64,000 bases of DNA, from assembly GCF_017829975.1 (NCBI RefSeq), contig NZ_JAEEGA010000001.1, forward strand, positions 124,001 to 188,000, given 5' to 3'. The notes below the pieces were generated by a model that ran no database searches, had not been told where the DNA came from, and worked only from the letters and a program-made list of their open reading frames with translations. Within the stretch, counting starts at the first letter, position 1. Each line of letters opens with the position of its first letter. This DNA is from Vagococcus allomyrinae. GTDB lineage: Bacteria > Bacillota > Bacilli > Lactobacillales > Vagococcaceae. A program made the position numbers and the translations under genes. This document shows positions 37,050-45,725 of the stretch, one piece after another.

Positions 37050-37194
37050 GACCCAAGGATGAAACGTTGTCCCTAAATCAGGTCAGGTCATTTACAAAGA
37101 GAAGGATATCAGTAAGAATGAAAGTGTCTTCATTAATAAAGACAGTATCATATAACGGGATGAGACGAGTATTATTTAAGAATGGAGTGAGTGT

Positions 37195-38466
37195 ATGAAT
37201 GGGTTAATGGTTTTTTTGGAAGAAAAGGTTCAACCAATCGGTGTGAAGATCGGAGGGCAACGACATTTATTAGCGGTTCGTGATGGTTTGGTATTATCCA
37301 TGCCATTAATTATCGTCGGGTCATTATTTTTAGTATTATCCAGTTTGCCAATTCCAGGGTATCAGGAATTTATTGGGTCGATTTTTGGTGAAGAGTGGAC
37401 GAGTACCATGGGATTTGTCGTTAATTCGACATTCGGTGTGATGGCTCTGATTTCCTCTTTTGGGATTGCCAATTCACTGGTGAAGAGCTACAGCATCGAT
37501 GGTAACACTGCTGGGATTATCTCCTTGTGTTCATTGTTGCTTGTCACCCCATTAACAAAGGATAATGGGATTGATATGACCTATATGGGCAGCAAAGGTT
37601 TGTTTGTCTCACTGTTGATCGGTTTGATTGTGGGGGAAATATACCGTCGCATGGTTCAAGCTGAAATTGTGATTAAATTACCGGACAGTGTTCCGCCAGC
37701 TGTTAGCAAATCTTTTGTGGCTTTGATTCCAGCGGCAGTCTGTTTGACCTTCTTTTGGGTCTTGCGTTTGGTAATTGCCAGTGTTGGTTTAGGAAATTTA
37801 CATGAGGTAATTGGCAAGGTTGTTGGAGTGCCGTTGTCTTATGTTGGCGGCGGTTTTATTGGTGGTTTGGTAGCAGTCCTAGTTACGGGGATTTTTTGGT
37901 CTGTTGGTATTTTAGGCTGGGATTTGGTTCAAAGTGTGTTAAATCCTTTATGGTTGCAGATGCTGGACGAGAACCGCCTGGCCTTTCAAGCAGGAAAAGA
38001 AATCCCTCATATTTTAAATACGACGTTCTTTAATGTTTTTGTGTGGATGGGGGGCAGTGGCTCTATTATTGGTTTGGCCATATTATTGATGTTCTTTTCA
38101 AAGAGTAAACAAAATAAAGAACTAGGTAAACTAGGCTTTCCACCAAATGTTTTTAATATTAGCGAACCGATTATGTTTGGTTTTCCAGTGGTGATGAACC
38201 CTTTGATTTTGATTCCTTTCACCATTACGCCGATTGTCATTTACATCATTTCGTATAGTGCCATGGTCACAGGGATTGTGGCTAAAACAGCCGGGATATT
38301 AGTTCCATGGACGATGCCGCCGATTATCGGTGGTTATCTGGCGACAGGTGGCCATATTTCAGGAGCGATCTTGCAATTGGTGTGTTTAATCGTCAGTATC
38401 GTAATTTATTATCCATTCTTTAGAATGATTGATAATCAGTATTACCAAGATGAGTTACAAGGATAG
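37195..38466 (+). CDS. PTS EIIC, lactose/cellobiose family
   Basis: 423 aa, ten or so membrane helices. KIGGQRHLLAVRDGLVLSMPLIIVGS is the typical start and FNISEPIMFGFPVVMNP the conserved substrate-binding segment. It carries a beta-glucoside, chitobiose or related disaccharide. No EIIA or EIIB is encoded nearby, so it must borrow them. Start ATG follows a GGAGTGAG site. Confidence 0.9.
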   Translation: MNGLMVFLEEKVQPIGVKIGGQRHLLAVRDGLVLSMPLIIVGSLFLVLSSLPIPGYQEFIGSIFGEEWTSTMGFVVNSTFGVMALISSFGIANSLVKSYSIDGNTAGIISLCSLLLVTPLTKDNGIDMTYMGSKGLFVSLLIGLIVGEIYRRMVQAEIVIKLPDSVPPAVSKSFVALIPAAVCLTFFWVLRLVIASVGLGNLHEVIGKVVGVPLSYVGGGFIGGLVAVLVTGIFWSVGILGWDLVQSVLNPLWLQMLDENRLAFQAGKEIPHILNTTFFNVFVWMGGSGSIIGLAILLMFFSKSKQNKELGKLGFPPNVFNISEPIMFGFPVVMNPLILIPFTITPIVIYIISYSAMVTGIVAKTAGILVPWTMPPIIGGYLATGGHISGAILQLVCLIVSIVIYYPFFRMIDNQYYQDELQG

Positions 38467-38477
38467 GAGCATTATAA

Positions 38478-39374
38478 GTGAAGAGACTATTAAACTGTAC
38501 GGCGTCGGAAACTCGCGCCTTGACAAAAGAAGAATTGGTCGTCGCCATTAAAGCCAATGCTGGGCGAACGATTTTGGCGGAAAATGATGTGGTGATCCCA
38601 CCGTTTTCTAGTAATGTGACGAATTCCGAGGTGGTGGCTGCCTTCGGGGCGGACCTCATTCTATTGAATTGTTTTGATTTCCAGGCGCCAGTCATCATTG
38701 GCTTGGATCCTGCTGATCAGACCCCGATAAAGACGTTAAAAAAATTGACAGGAAAACCGATTGGGGTAAATCTTGAGCCGGTTGATGGGGCGGCTAGTTT
38801 TGAAGGCACTATTAACCAGATCAGTCCGGGGCGAATCGCTTCCGATGAGAATCTTAAACGAGCTAACGAGTACGGTTTTGATTTTATTTGTTTGACTGGC
38901 AATCCTAGTACAGGGGTGTCTAATAAGGAAATCAGTGATGCGACCAAACGAGCTAAAGGGCTTTTTGAGGGAGTTGTAATAGCGGGTAAGATGCATTCAG
39001 CTGGGGTGTCAGAAGCGGTAATCGATATGGAGACCATTGATGCTTTTGCTGAGGCTGGGGCAGACATTATTTTAGTCCCAACTTCGGGCACTGTTCCTGG
39101 TTTCACAGAACAACAGATGCACGCTTGTATTTGTCGAATTCATCAACAAGGAAAGTTGGCTATGTCGACCATTGGCACTACTCAGGAAGGCGCTGACACA
39201 GCGACTATCAGAGAATTAGCCTTAATGAGTAAACGAGCAGGGGCGGATATTCAACACATCGGCGATGCTGGGTTTAATGGAACAGCTGATCCAGAAAATA
39301 TCATGCAGTTGTCAGTTTCGATTCGTGGCAAGCGCCACACCTATTTAAAGATGGCACAATCGATTAACCGATAG
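38478..39374 (+). CDS. TIM-barrel-like protein linked to PTS EIIC (DUF7916-like)
   Basis: 298 aa. It begins MKRLLNCTASETRALTKEEL and contains barrel-like repeats: FGADLILLNCFDFQAP, FDFICLTGNPSTGVSN, AGADIILVPTSGTVPGFT, AGADIQHIGDAGFNG. I recall this family beside cellobiose-type PTS genes, sometimes misnamed as a HAD hydrolase; no HAD motif is present here. It might act on the imported phosphosugar or be a lyase/epimerase. Function unknown. Confidence 0.6.
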   Translation: MKRLLNCTASETRALTKEELVVAIKANAGRTILAENDVVIPPFSSNVTNSEVVAAFGADLILLNCFDFQAPVIIGLDPADQTPIKTLKKLTGKPIGVNLEPVDGAASFEGTINQISPGRIASDENLKRANEYGFDFICLTGNPSTGVSNKEISDATKRAKGLFEGVVIAGKMHSAGVSEAVIDMETIDAFAEAGADIILVPTSGTVPGFTEQQMHACICRIHQQGKLAMSTIGTTQEGADTATIRELALMSKRAGADIQHIGDAGFNGTADPENIMQLSVSIRGKRHTYLKMAQSINR

Positions 39375-39386
39375 ACTCTACAAAGA

Positions 39387-39433
39387 TAAGCGAGGAGAAC
39401 GACTGAGGTGTCAGTGGTTCTTCTCGCTTAAAA
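39387..39433 (+). terminator. Long hairpin after the PTS operon
   Basis: AAGCGAGGAGAAC...GTTCTTCTCGCTT (13 bp, one G-U) with ACTGA/TCAGT at the tip. The T tract is weak, so termination is probable rather than certain. Confidence 0.6.
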
Positions 39434-39535
39434 TCTGTCTGTTTGCTCGGAAAGAAAACCTTAGTTTTTTTATTTCGACTATGTGGAATTTCTATTGTAA
39501 AATAGAGTCATAACTAAACTAAAGGAGCAATGATT

Positions 39536-39964
39536 ATGATCACCATTGGCAAATTAACGGATTTTACATTGACTCAAGTGGTCACACTGTTTAAAGAGCG
39601 AGTAGCGGTTTTTGTGGTTGAGCAAGCGTGTCCTTATCAGGAAATTGATGAGGCGGATTATCAAGCGACTCATATTGCCCTCTGGCAAGGGGAGGAACTA
39701 ATGGCATATACGCGGGTCATTGATCGTGGCACTGAAATTACCTTCGGTCGAGTTCTGGTTACTCAGGCCTTTCGCGGTCAACAATTGGGACGTCAAATTG
39801 TTTCAATGACGTTAGCGGAAATTGAGAAAAATTATCCTGACAAGCCCGTTCAGATTTCGGCTCAAGCTTATTTGGAAAAATTTTACGGTAGTTTTGGGTT
39901 TGAGGTGATTTCTGCTGAATATTTGGAAGATGGCATTCCTCATATTGACATGGTCTTGCACTAA
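39536..39964 (+). CDS. GNAT family acetyltransferase (ElaA-like)
   Basis: 142 aa. Motif A RVLVTQAFRGQQLGRQIV binds acetyl-CoA, and the segment FKERVAVFVVEQACPYQEIDEAD resembles ElaA-type proteins. Substrate unknown. ATG 39536 is preferred because AAAGGAG is 8 bases before it but only 2 before the ATG at 39530. Confidence 0.85.
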   Translation: MITIGKLTDFTLTQVVTLFKERVAVFVVEQACPYQEIDEADYQATHIALWQGEELMAYTRVIDRGTEITFGRVLVTQAFRGQQLGRQIVSMTLAEIEKNYPDKPVQISAQAYLEKFYGSFGFEVISAEYLEDGIPHIDMVLH

Positions 39965-39987
39965 AAGAAGAGATTTCAGGCGTTATT

Positions 39988-40022
39988 AAAAAAGCTTAAA
40001 GGAAGATTCCTCTAAGCTTTTA
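39988..40022. terminator. Bidirectional terminator GNAT/LysR
   Basis: AAAAAAGCTTAAAGGAA-gat-TCCTCTAAGCTTTTAA; on the minus strand it is followed by TTTTTT. The LysR stop codon is inside the stem. Confidence 0.75.
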
Positions 40023-40922
40023 AGTCATGTTTAAAGTGTCTAGTAGTTCACCTTGAAATTGACGAGCTAAAGGTGATAAGGAATTGGATTTTTTGGTAAT
40101 CAGATAGGCGTGACGCTTCAGTTTTGGGAACCCTTCTATTGGGCGAGTGATGATGTCACCAAAGGCCAGAGATTCTTTGACCAAAACTTGAGGTAAAAAG
40201 GCCACATGTCCTGATTGTTTAATAAATGCTAGGAGACTGGGAATATGATTCAGTTGGACGGCAGCTTCAACGGAAGTCCCAATTTTTTGAAACCCTTGCA
40301 TGATTTGTTGGATAAAGTCCTCTGTTCCAAAAAGGGCTAAAGGCAAGCTTCGGCTTTTAAGAACAGCTTGAGGGATGACTTGATATCGAGCATAGGGGTG
40401 AGATGCCGACATTATCGGAATGGCTTCATCGGTAAATAAATGTTGACAATCCAATAATGGGTGGCTAAAGTTCGGGTTTCGGGTCTTAATTAATCCGATG
40501 TGAGCGTAGCCATCGATGACTTTTTCGGCAATTTCAGGCGAAAAATGAACATCCAAAGTAAAGACGATTTGCGAATGATGTGCTTGAAATTCTTTTAGAA
40601 TATGAGCTAAGGGACTGATGAGCGATTCAGAGGCGTAGATCGTGATATGGCCTAAAAACCCAGATTGTAACTTTTGAATATCACTTTCAGCGTGTTGAAT
40701 TAATTGTAGAATTTTTTGACTGTAAGTTAACAATAATTTTCCAGCTTCGGTCATTTGGACAGGTGTATGGTATTTAATAAAAAGTGGGGTTTGAAGTTCC
40801 TTTTCCAGCAAGTTGATATGGGCCGTAATGGCCGGTTGAGTCAAAAATAGCACTTCAGCGGCTTTTGAATAACTTCCCAGACGAGCAACTGTTTCAAAAC
40901 TGATTAAGTGTTTGACATCCAT
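40020..40922 (-). CDS. LysR family transcriptional regulator
   Basis: 300 aa. HTH SYSKAAEVLFLTQPAITAHINLLEKELQTPLF at the N-terminus and a periplasmic-binding-like effector domain (about 90-295). No divergent gene lies beside it; the next plus-strand element is the RNA-rich intergenic region. Target and ligand unknown. Confidence 0.9.
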   Translation of the reverse strand: MDVKHLISFETVARLGSYSKAAEVLFLTQPAITAHINLLEKELQTPLFIKYHTPVQMTEAGKLLLTYSQKILQLIQHAESDIQKLQSGFLGHITIYASESLISPLAHILKEFQAHHSQIVFTLDVHFSPEIAEKVIDGYAHIGLIKTRNPNFSHPLLDCQHLFTDEAIPIMSASHPYARYQVIPQAVLKSRSLPLALFGTEDFIQQIMQGFQKIGTSVEAAVQLNHIPSLLAFIKQSGHVAFLPQVLVKESLAFGDIITRPIEGFPKLKRHAYLITKKSNSLSPLARQFQGELLDTLNMT

Positions 40923-41244
40923 AGTATCGATTCCTTTCGTATTTATAAAAAAGCGTGATAAGGGTATAGAAAAGCTAAGGTCTTTTGTCCAGTTGTGTAT
41001 GCTATACTGACGTTAGAAGATGATTGTGTGATGTGGCAGGAAAAAATTATGATAGGCGTTAGGCAAAATTATTCTTGAGATGGGACAACCAAAAGTAGTG
41101 ATGTGATGTTCTCAACTTTATTTTACCTGTTGAACGCGGGAAATAGCAAACTAAAAATGCGTTAAATGGTTGTGTTGTTAGAGAAAATGCCCTGGAACAA
41201 ATTCTAAACGCTAACATTTAGTCGTAAATTCGACCTGAGTATTG

Positions 41245-41390
41245 AAAGAGGCCTTCTTATGAAAATAAGTTGGTAAAAGAGAAGGCGGGTTCCCCTAAGT
41301 TATCTTCCCGCTTGTGTTGTTGAAAAAGAATGAGGTTAAGCCCCTAGTGAACAGGTCTCCTCCTGTCCGGTTTGATCTCTTTCTTTTTTT
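41245..41390 (+). ncRNA. Candidate small RNA A with anti-SD-like terminator loop
   Basis: Visible structure: GCCTT/AAGGC (41251-41255 with 41282-41286) enclosing CTTAT-GAAA-ATAAG, a GNRA-capped hairpin. Next a GCGGG/CCCGC hairpin (41285-41311) whose loop holds TTCCCCT. Last a 17-position stem (41323-41339 with 41372-41388) rich in A on the left and T on the right, as in intrinsic terminators, tipped by ACAGG-TCTCCT-CCTGT. The 5' end is uncertain; no clear promoter is seen immediately upstream, so readthrough from 41000 is possible. Confidence 0.45.
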
Positions 41391-41444
41391 GTGTTTAAGA
41401 ATACCGTTAAATGAACGTAAATCATATAAATTGCCCCTTAGTCG

Positions 41445-41453
41445 TGCTATAAT
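41445..41453 (+). promoter_or_regulatory. Extended -10 promoter of small RNA B
   Basis: TGCTATAAT, a perfect extended -10. Predicted RNA start about 41460. No protein frame follows. Confidence 0.6.
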
Positions 41454-41459
41454 TAGCTT

Positions 41460-41592
41460 GGGTGGCGTGTGGTCTTAGATGAATGTAGTTAATCATTCTC
41501 CTTTGTTCGAGGTTTAAGCAACCATGCGTCATCTAATTTAGTGGAAATTCCTCTGTCACACCAGCGAAAGTCGAGGTGGCAGAGCTTTTTTA
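41460..41592 (+). ncRNA. Candidate small RNA B, about 133 nt
   Basis: It begins 7 bases after the TGCTATAAT box and ends at a terminator hairpin CTCTGTCACACC/GGTGGCAGAG (41551-41585) with TTTTTT. Inside, TTAGAT/ATCTAA (41475-41480 with 41531-41536) closes a three-way junction made of GAATG/CATTC and GGTT-TAAGC-AACC hairpins. Between them TCTCCTTTGTTCGA is unpaired and complementary to AAAGGAGA-type ribosome sites. This design resembles trans-acting regulators such as streptococcal csRNAs. I do not recognise a named family. Confidence 0.6.
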
Positions 41593-41658
41593 TTTAAAAA
41601 AATAAAAGTTTTTGTTTTGTAAATTATCATCGATAACCTCAGCGTATACATAGAAGTA

Positions 41659-41735
41659 ACTGGTTTCACAAAGAGTAGCGACAGTATTCTTTTTGTGGTG
41701 AAGCGATTACAACCAGTCGGGAGTTCTTTGTGAAA
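41659..41735 (+). repeat. Competing inverted repeats upstream of suf
   Basis: TTTCACAAAGA (41664-41674) pairs exactly with TCTTTGTGAAA (41725-41735). ACTGGTT (41659-41665) pairs with AACCAGT (41711-41717), and CACAAA can also pair with TTTGTG at 41692-41697. These pairings cannot all form together. Confidence 0.45.
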
Positions 41736-41835
41736 AACGCATTCTGTAATAGCTCTTTCTTTATAAGAAGTCTAAATAAGTTGTTAAATTGTCTTCGCTA
41801 AAAATAAGTAAATAGTGGATTCCAGTAACTATCAT

Positions 41836-41864
41836 TTGAATTTCATTCTCAATTAGGATAAAAT
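41836..41864 (+). promoter_or_regulatory. Promoter of the suf operon
   Basis: TTGAAT, 17-bp spacer, TAAAAT. The RNA would start near 41871, giving a leader of about 40 nt to the sufC ribosome site TGGAGG. Confidence 0.7.
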
Positions 41865-41909
41865 ATAAGAGATTGGATAAAGAAAAATTTGATGTGGAGG
41901 TCGTTATAA

Positions 41910-42677
41910 ATGTCCGTTTTAGAAATTAAGAATTTACATGTGTCGATTGAGGACAAAGAAATTTTAAAAGGCGTGAACTTAACTATGAACTCTGGTGAGA
42001 TTCATGCTATTATGGGACCAAACGGCACAGGGAAATCAACCTTATCAGCTGCGATTATGGGGAACCCTAACTATGAGGTCACTGAAGGTGAAGTCTTATT
42101 AGATGGTGAAAACATATTAGAGCTGGAAGTCGACGAGCGTGCTCGTGCTGGTATCTTCTTGGCCATGCAATATCCAAGTGAAATTCCTGGAATCACCAAT
42201 GCGGAATTTATGCGTGCCGCGATTAATGCTAAGCGAGACGAAGATGATAAAATTTCAGTCATGGATTTCATCAAAAAATTAGATGAAAAAATGGCGATTT
42301 TAGATATGCCGGAAGAAATGGCAGAACGTTACTTAAACGAAGGCTTCTCCGGTGGTGAGAAAAAACGTAATGAAATCCTACAATTAATGATGATGGAACC
42401 AACCTTTGCAATCTTAGATGAAATTGATTCTGGCTTGGATATTGATGCGCTTAAAGTCGTGTCTCAAGGGGTCAATGAAATGCGCGGCGATAACTTTGGC
42501 GCGTTGATCATTACTCATTACCAACGTTTGCTTAACTACATTACACCTGACGTAGTTCACGTCATGATGGACGGTCGTGTGGTTAAAACAGGTGGGGCTG
42601 ATCTCGCGAAGCGTCTAGAGTCAGAAGGGTATGCTGGCATCAGCAAGGAATTAGGAATTGAACTAATTGAAGAATAA
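41910..42677 (+). CDS. sufC: Fe-S assembly ATPase SufC
   Basis: 255 aa. Walker A GPNGTGKST, signature FSGGEKKRNEIL, Walker B FAILDEIDSGLD. SufC is the ATPase of the SufBCD scaffold that builds Fe-S clusters in the cytoplasm. First gene of the operon, behind its own promoter; sufD follows after 18 bp. Confidence 0.97.
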   Translation: MSVLEIKNLHVSIEDKEILKGVNLTMNSGEIHAIMGPNGTGKSTLSAAIMGNPNYEVTEGEVLLDGENILELEVDERARAGIFLAMQYPSEIPGITNAEFMRAAINAKRDEDDKISVMDFIKKLDEKMAILDMPEEMAERYLNEGFSGGEKKRNEILQLMMMEPTFAILDEIDSGLDIDALKVVSQGVNEMRGDNFGALIITHYQRLLNYITPDVVHVMMDGRVVKTGGADLAKRLESEGYAGISKELGIELIEE

Positions 42678-42695
42678 GAAGGGTGGACAAGATAA

Positions 42696-43979
42696 ATGAA
42701 AGACGTACAATTTACGACTTATCTTGACGACTTAAAAGCTTTTTCAGTTGGTCAAGGTGAACCAGAATGGATGCTTGAATTTCGTCTAGCTGCGTTAGCC
42801 AAACTAGAGGAATTAGATTTACCAAAAATCGAACGGGTTAAAATCGATCGTTGGAATTTAACCACTGTGGCGGACTTTGAGGAAAGCGTTGAATATGGCA
42901 ATGTCTATAACTTTGACGCCTCCAAAGATAACCCTATCCTAGTTCAACATGGCAATACAACGGTGGTCGAACAAATGCCAGTCTCACTAAGTGAGCAAGG
43001 TGTGATTTTTACCGACATCTTTACCGCTATGCAGGAACATCCTGAACTGGTTAAAGAATATTACATGCAACTGGCTGTCAAGCCAGATGAAGATAAACTA
43101 ACAGCTTTCCACGCTGCTTTTATGAGTGGTGGCTCCTTCCTTTATGTTCCTAAAAATGTGGTTATTGAAGAGCCGATTGAGGGGATTTATCTACACAATG
43201 CTGCTTCAACGACTAATTTTGTTAAGCATGTCTTAGTTTTGGCGGATGAAAACAGTCAGTTTAACTACTTGGAACGTTTCCAAACAGTCGGCGAAGGTGA
43301 TGTTAAATCGGTGGCCAATATCGTCATTGAAGTTGTGGCAAAACAAGCTGCTAAAGTGAAGTTTTCCGCCATTGATCAATTAGGTGTCAATGTGACCGCC
43401 TATATGAACCGTCGTGGCCATATTCTCCGAGATGCCTCAGTTGACTGGGCCATCGGTGTGATGAACGATGCCAATGTAGTGGCAGACTTCGATTCTGATT
43501 TAATTGGCGAAGGGGCCCATTCAGAAGTTAAAGCTGTGGCAATCAGTGCCGGCCGTCAAACACAAGGAATTGACACACGGGTGACCAACTATGGGCGTCA
43601 TTCAATCGGTCATATTTTACAGCACGGTGTCATTCGCGAACGAGGGACTTTGACCTTTAACGGAATTGGTCACATTATCAAAGGGGCTAAAGGGGCAGAC
43701 GCTCAACAAGAAAGCCGTGTGCTGATGCTGTCAGATCAAGCACGAGGCGATGCCAACCCAATTTTACTAATCGATGAAAATGAAGTAACTGCCGGACATG
43801 CGGCCAGTGTTGGTCGTGTGGATCCGGAAGAAATGTATTATTTAATGAGTCGTGGCTTGAAGAAAACCGAAGCTGAACGTTTGGTTATCCGTGGCTTCTT
43901 AGGCTCAGTCTTAACGGCAATTCCAGTGAAAGAAGTTCGTCAGGAACTAGCAGAGGTTATAGAAAGGAAGTTATCGTAA
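42696..43979 (+). CDS. sufD: Fe-S assembly protein SufD
   Basis: 427 aa. Right-handed beta-helix domain about 110-400 with the C-terminal [22 protein letters not shown] segment shared with SufB. It partners SufB and SufC in the scaffold. The stop codon overlaps the sufS start (TAATG), indicating coupled translation. Confidence 0.96.
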   Translation: MKDVQFTTYLDDLKAFSVGQGEPEWMLEFRLAALAKLEELDLPKIERVKIDRWNLTTVADFEESVEYGNVYNFDASKDNPILVQHGNTTVVEQMPVSLSEQGVIFTDIFTAMQEHPELVKEYYMQLAVKPDEDKLTAFHAAFMSGGSFLYVPKNVVIEEPIEGIYLHNAASTTNFVKHVLVLADENSQFNYLERFQTVGEGDVKSVANIVIEVVAKQAAKVKFSAIDQLGVNVTAYMNRRGHILRDASVDWAIGVMNDANVVADFDSDLIGEGAHSEVKAVAISAGRQTQGIDTRVTNYGRHSIGHILQHGVIRERGTLTFNGIGHIIKGAKGADAQQESRVLMLSDQARGDANPILLIDENEVTAGHAASVGRVDPEEMYYLMSRGLKKTEAERLVIRGFLGSVLTAIPVKEVRQELAEVIERKLS

Positions 43980-45211
43980 TGATTAGCAAACAGATCAAGC
44001 AAGATTTTCCAATTTTAGATCAAGCTGTCAATGATGAACCTTTAGTTTATTTAGATAACGCTGCAACCACTCAAAAACCACTGCAAGTCTTGGAGGCTTT
44101 GCGCCATTACTACGAGTACGACAATGCCAACGTTCACCGCGGTGTTCATACCTTGGCCGAACGCTCCACGGCTGCCTATGAAGGCGCACGGGAGAAAGTT
44201 CGCGAGTTTATTAAAGCGAGTTCTACTGAAGAAGTCCTGTTTACACGGGGCGCAACCACTGGCTTAAATTGGATTTCCCGCAGTTATGGCGATGCTAATG
44301 TCAAGGAAGGCGACGAAATTGTGATTACCTACATGGAGCATCACTCCAATATCGTCCCTTGGCAAGAATTAGCGAAACGCAAAAAAGCCAAGCTAGTTTA
44401 TCTTAATTTGACCTCAGATGGTCAACTGGACATGACTGATGCTCGTCAAAAAATCACTGACAAAACCAAGATTGTGTCAGTGACTCATTGTTCCAACGTT
44501 TTGGGGGTAACCAATCCGATTGTTGAGTTAGCCGAGTTAGCTCACACAAAAGGAGCTGTTATCGTGGTAGACGGAGCTCAAGCAGTGCCTCATATGCCAG
44601 TAGATGTTCGAGCTTTAGGAGCTGATTTTTATGTTTTTAGTGGGCATAAGATGTGCGCTCCCACGGGAATAGGTGTATTATATGGCAAACGGGAACATTT
44701 GGATGCCATGGAGCCCATCGAGTACGGTGGTGAAATGATTGATTTTGTTTACGATCAGGAAAGTACCTGGACCCAACTGCCTTGGAAGTTTGAAGCGGGA
44801 ACGCCAAACATCGCTGGGGGAATTGGCTTAGGTGCGGCCATCGATTACTTAAACGAACTTGGCATGGAGCAGATCCATCAATATGAAGCGGACTTAGTGG
44901 CTTACGTCTTACCAAAATTACAAGCCATCGACGGCTTAACGGTCTACGGACCACAAGATCCGAAAGATCACAACGGCGTGATCGCCTTCAATATTGATGG
45001 CTTACATCCACATGATTTGGCAACCGCCATGGACATGCAAGGGGTGGCGGTGCGAGCTGGCCATCACTGTGCCCAACCTTTATTAAATTACCTGAACGTG
45101 CAGTCAACCGCACGAGCAAGTTTTTATTTTTACAATACCAAGGAAGACGCTGACCAGTTAGTGGCCGGTCTTCTGGCGACAAAGGAGTTTTTCCAACATG
45201 GCCCTATCTAG
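43979..45211 (+). CDS. sufS: Cysteine desulfurase SufS
   Basis: 410 aa, group II desulfurase. PLP lysine in YVFSGHKMCAPTG and active cysteine in VRAGHHCAQPLL. It takes sulfur from cysteine and hands it to SufU. It overlaps sufU by 14 bp. Different group from the desulfurase at 20.8 kb. Confidence 0.97.
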   Translation: MISKQIKQDFPILDQAVNDEPLVYLDNAATTQKPLQVLEALRHYYEYDNANVHRGVHTLAERSTAAYEGAREKVREFIKASSTEEVLFTRGATTGLNWISRSYGDANVKEGDEIVITYMEHHSNIVPWQELAKRKKAKLVYLNLTSDGQLDMTDARQKITDKTKIVSVTHCSNVLGVTNPIVELAELAHTKGAVIVVDGAQAVPHMPVDVRALGADFYVFSGHKMCAPTGIGVLYGKREHLDAMEPIEYGGEMIDFVYDQESTWTQLPWKFEAGTPNIAGGIGLGAAIDYLNELGMEQIHQYEADLVAYVLPKLQAIDGLTVYGPQDPKDHNGVIAFNIDGLHPHDLATAMDMQGVAVRAGHHCAQPLLNYLNVQSTARASFYFYNTKEDADQLVAGLLATKEFFQHGPI

Positions 45212-45671
45212 ATTAGATAATTTATATCGACAAGTCATTTTAGATCATTCAAGTCATCCTCATCACCACGGCGTGTTAGATGAATCAACGACGGAAATTG
45301 AGATGAATAACCCAACCTGTGGTGACGTCATTCAACTTCAGATGAAACTAACACCAGAGAATGTGATTGAAGACATTCGCTTTGACGGCAGCGGCTGTTC
45401 AATCAGCACTGCTAGTACAAGCATGATGACCGATGTTGTCATTGGAAAAACCACCAGCGAAGCCTTAGCATTAATTGACAGCTTTTCCGAATTAGTACAA
45501 GGAAAAGACGTGGCCAAGCTAGATGCCTTAGGAGATGCTCAGATCCTCAGCGGGGTAGCTAAATTCCCAGCTCGCATCAAATGTGCTACCCTTGGTTGGA
45601 AAGCCTTGGAGCGCGGTATTTATGAAAATAAGACGACAACCGTAGAAAACCAGCGTCATTGTGACGAGTAA
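45198..45671 (+). CDS. sufU: Sulfurtransferase SufU
   Basis: 157 aa. Three conserved cysteines: NPTCGD, GSGCSIS and RIKCATLGW, with D in the first motif. In Firmicutes these bind zinc, and SufU accepts the persulfide from SufS by zinc-ligand swapping. The start overlaps the end of sufS. Confidence 0.96.
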   Translation: MALSRLDNLYRQVILDHSSHPHHHGVLDESTTEIEMNNPTCGDVIQLQMKLTPENVIEDIRFDGSGCSISTASTSMMTDVVIGKTTSEALALIDSFSELVQGKDVAKLDALGDAQILSGVAKFPARIKCATLGWKALERGIYENKTTTVENQRHCDE

Positions 45672-45725
45672 CGAGTCTAGCTTTAGCGTTGCTAAAAGCT
45701 TTTTAGAGAAAGGAATGAGCCTGAT

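Larger units (their letters stand above)
40923..41909. other. Gene-free 1-kb region with small-RNA-like units upstream of suf
   Basis: No plausible protein frame. It contains an extended -10 (TGCTATACT, 41000-41008), two structured RNA candidates listed separately, a set of competing inverted repeats (41659-41735) and the suf promoter. I checked for RNase P, tmRNA and SRP RNA signatures and did not find them. Confidence 0.6.

Noticed and set aside
41013-41600. RNase P RNA, tmRNA or SRP RNA in the gene-free region
   Set aside because: Length was suggestive, but I found neither the GAGGAAAGTCC-type RNase P core, the tmRNA tag and TTCGACTCC end, nor the SRP GGAAGxAGC tetraloop region.
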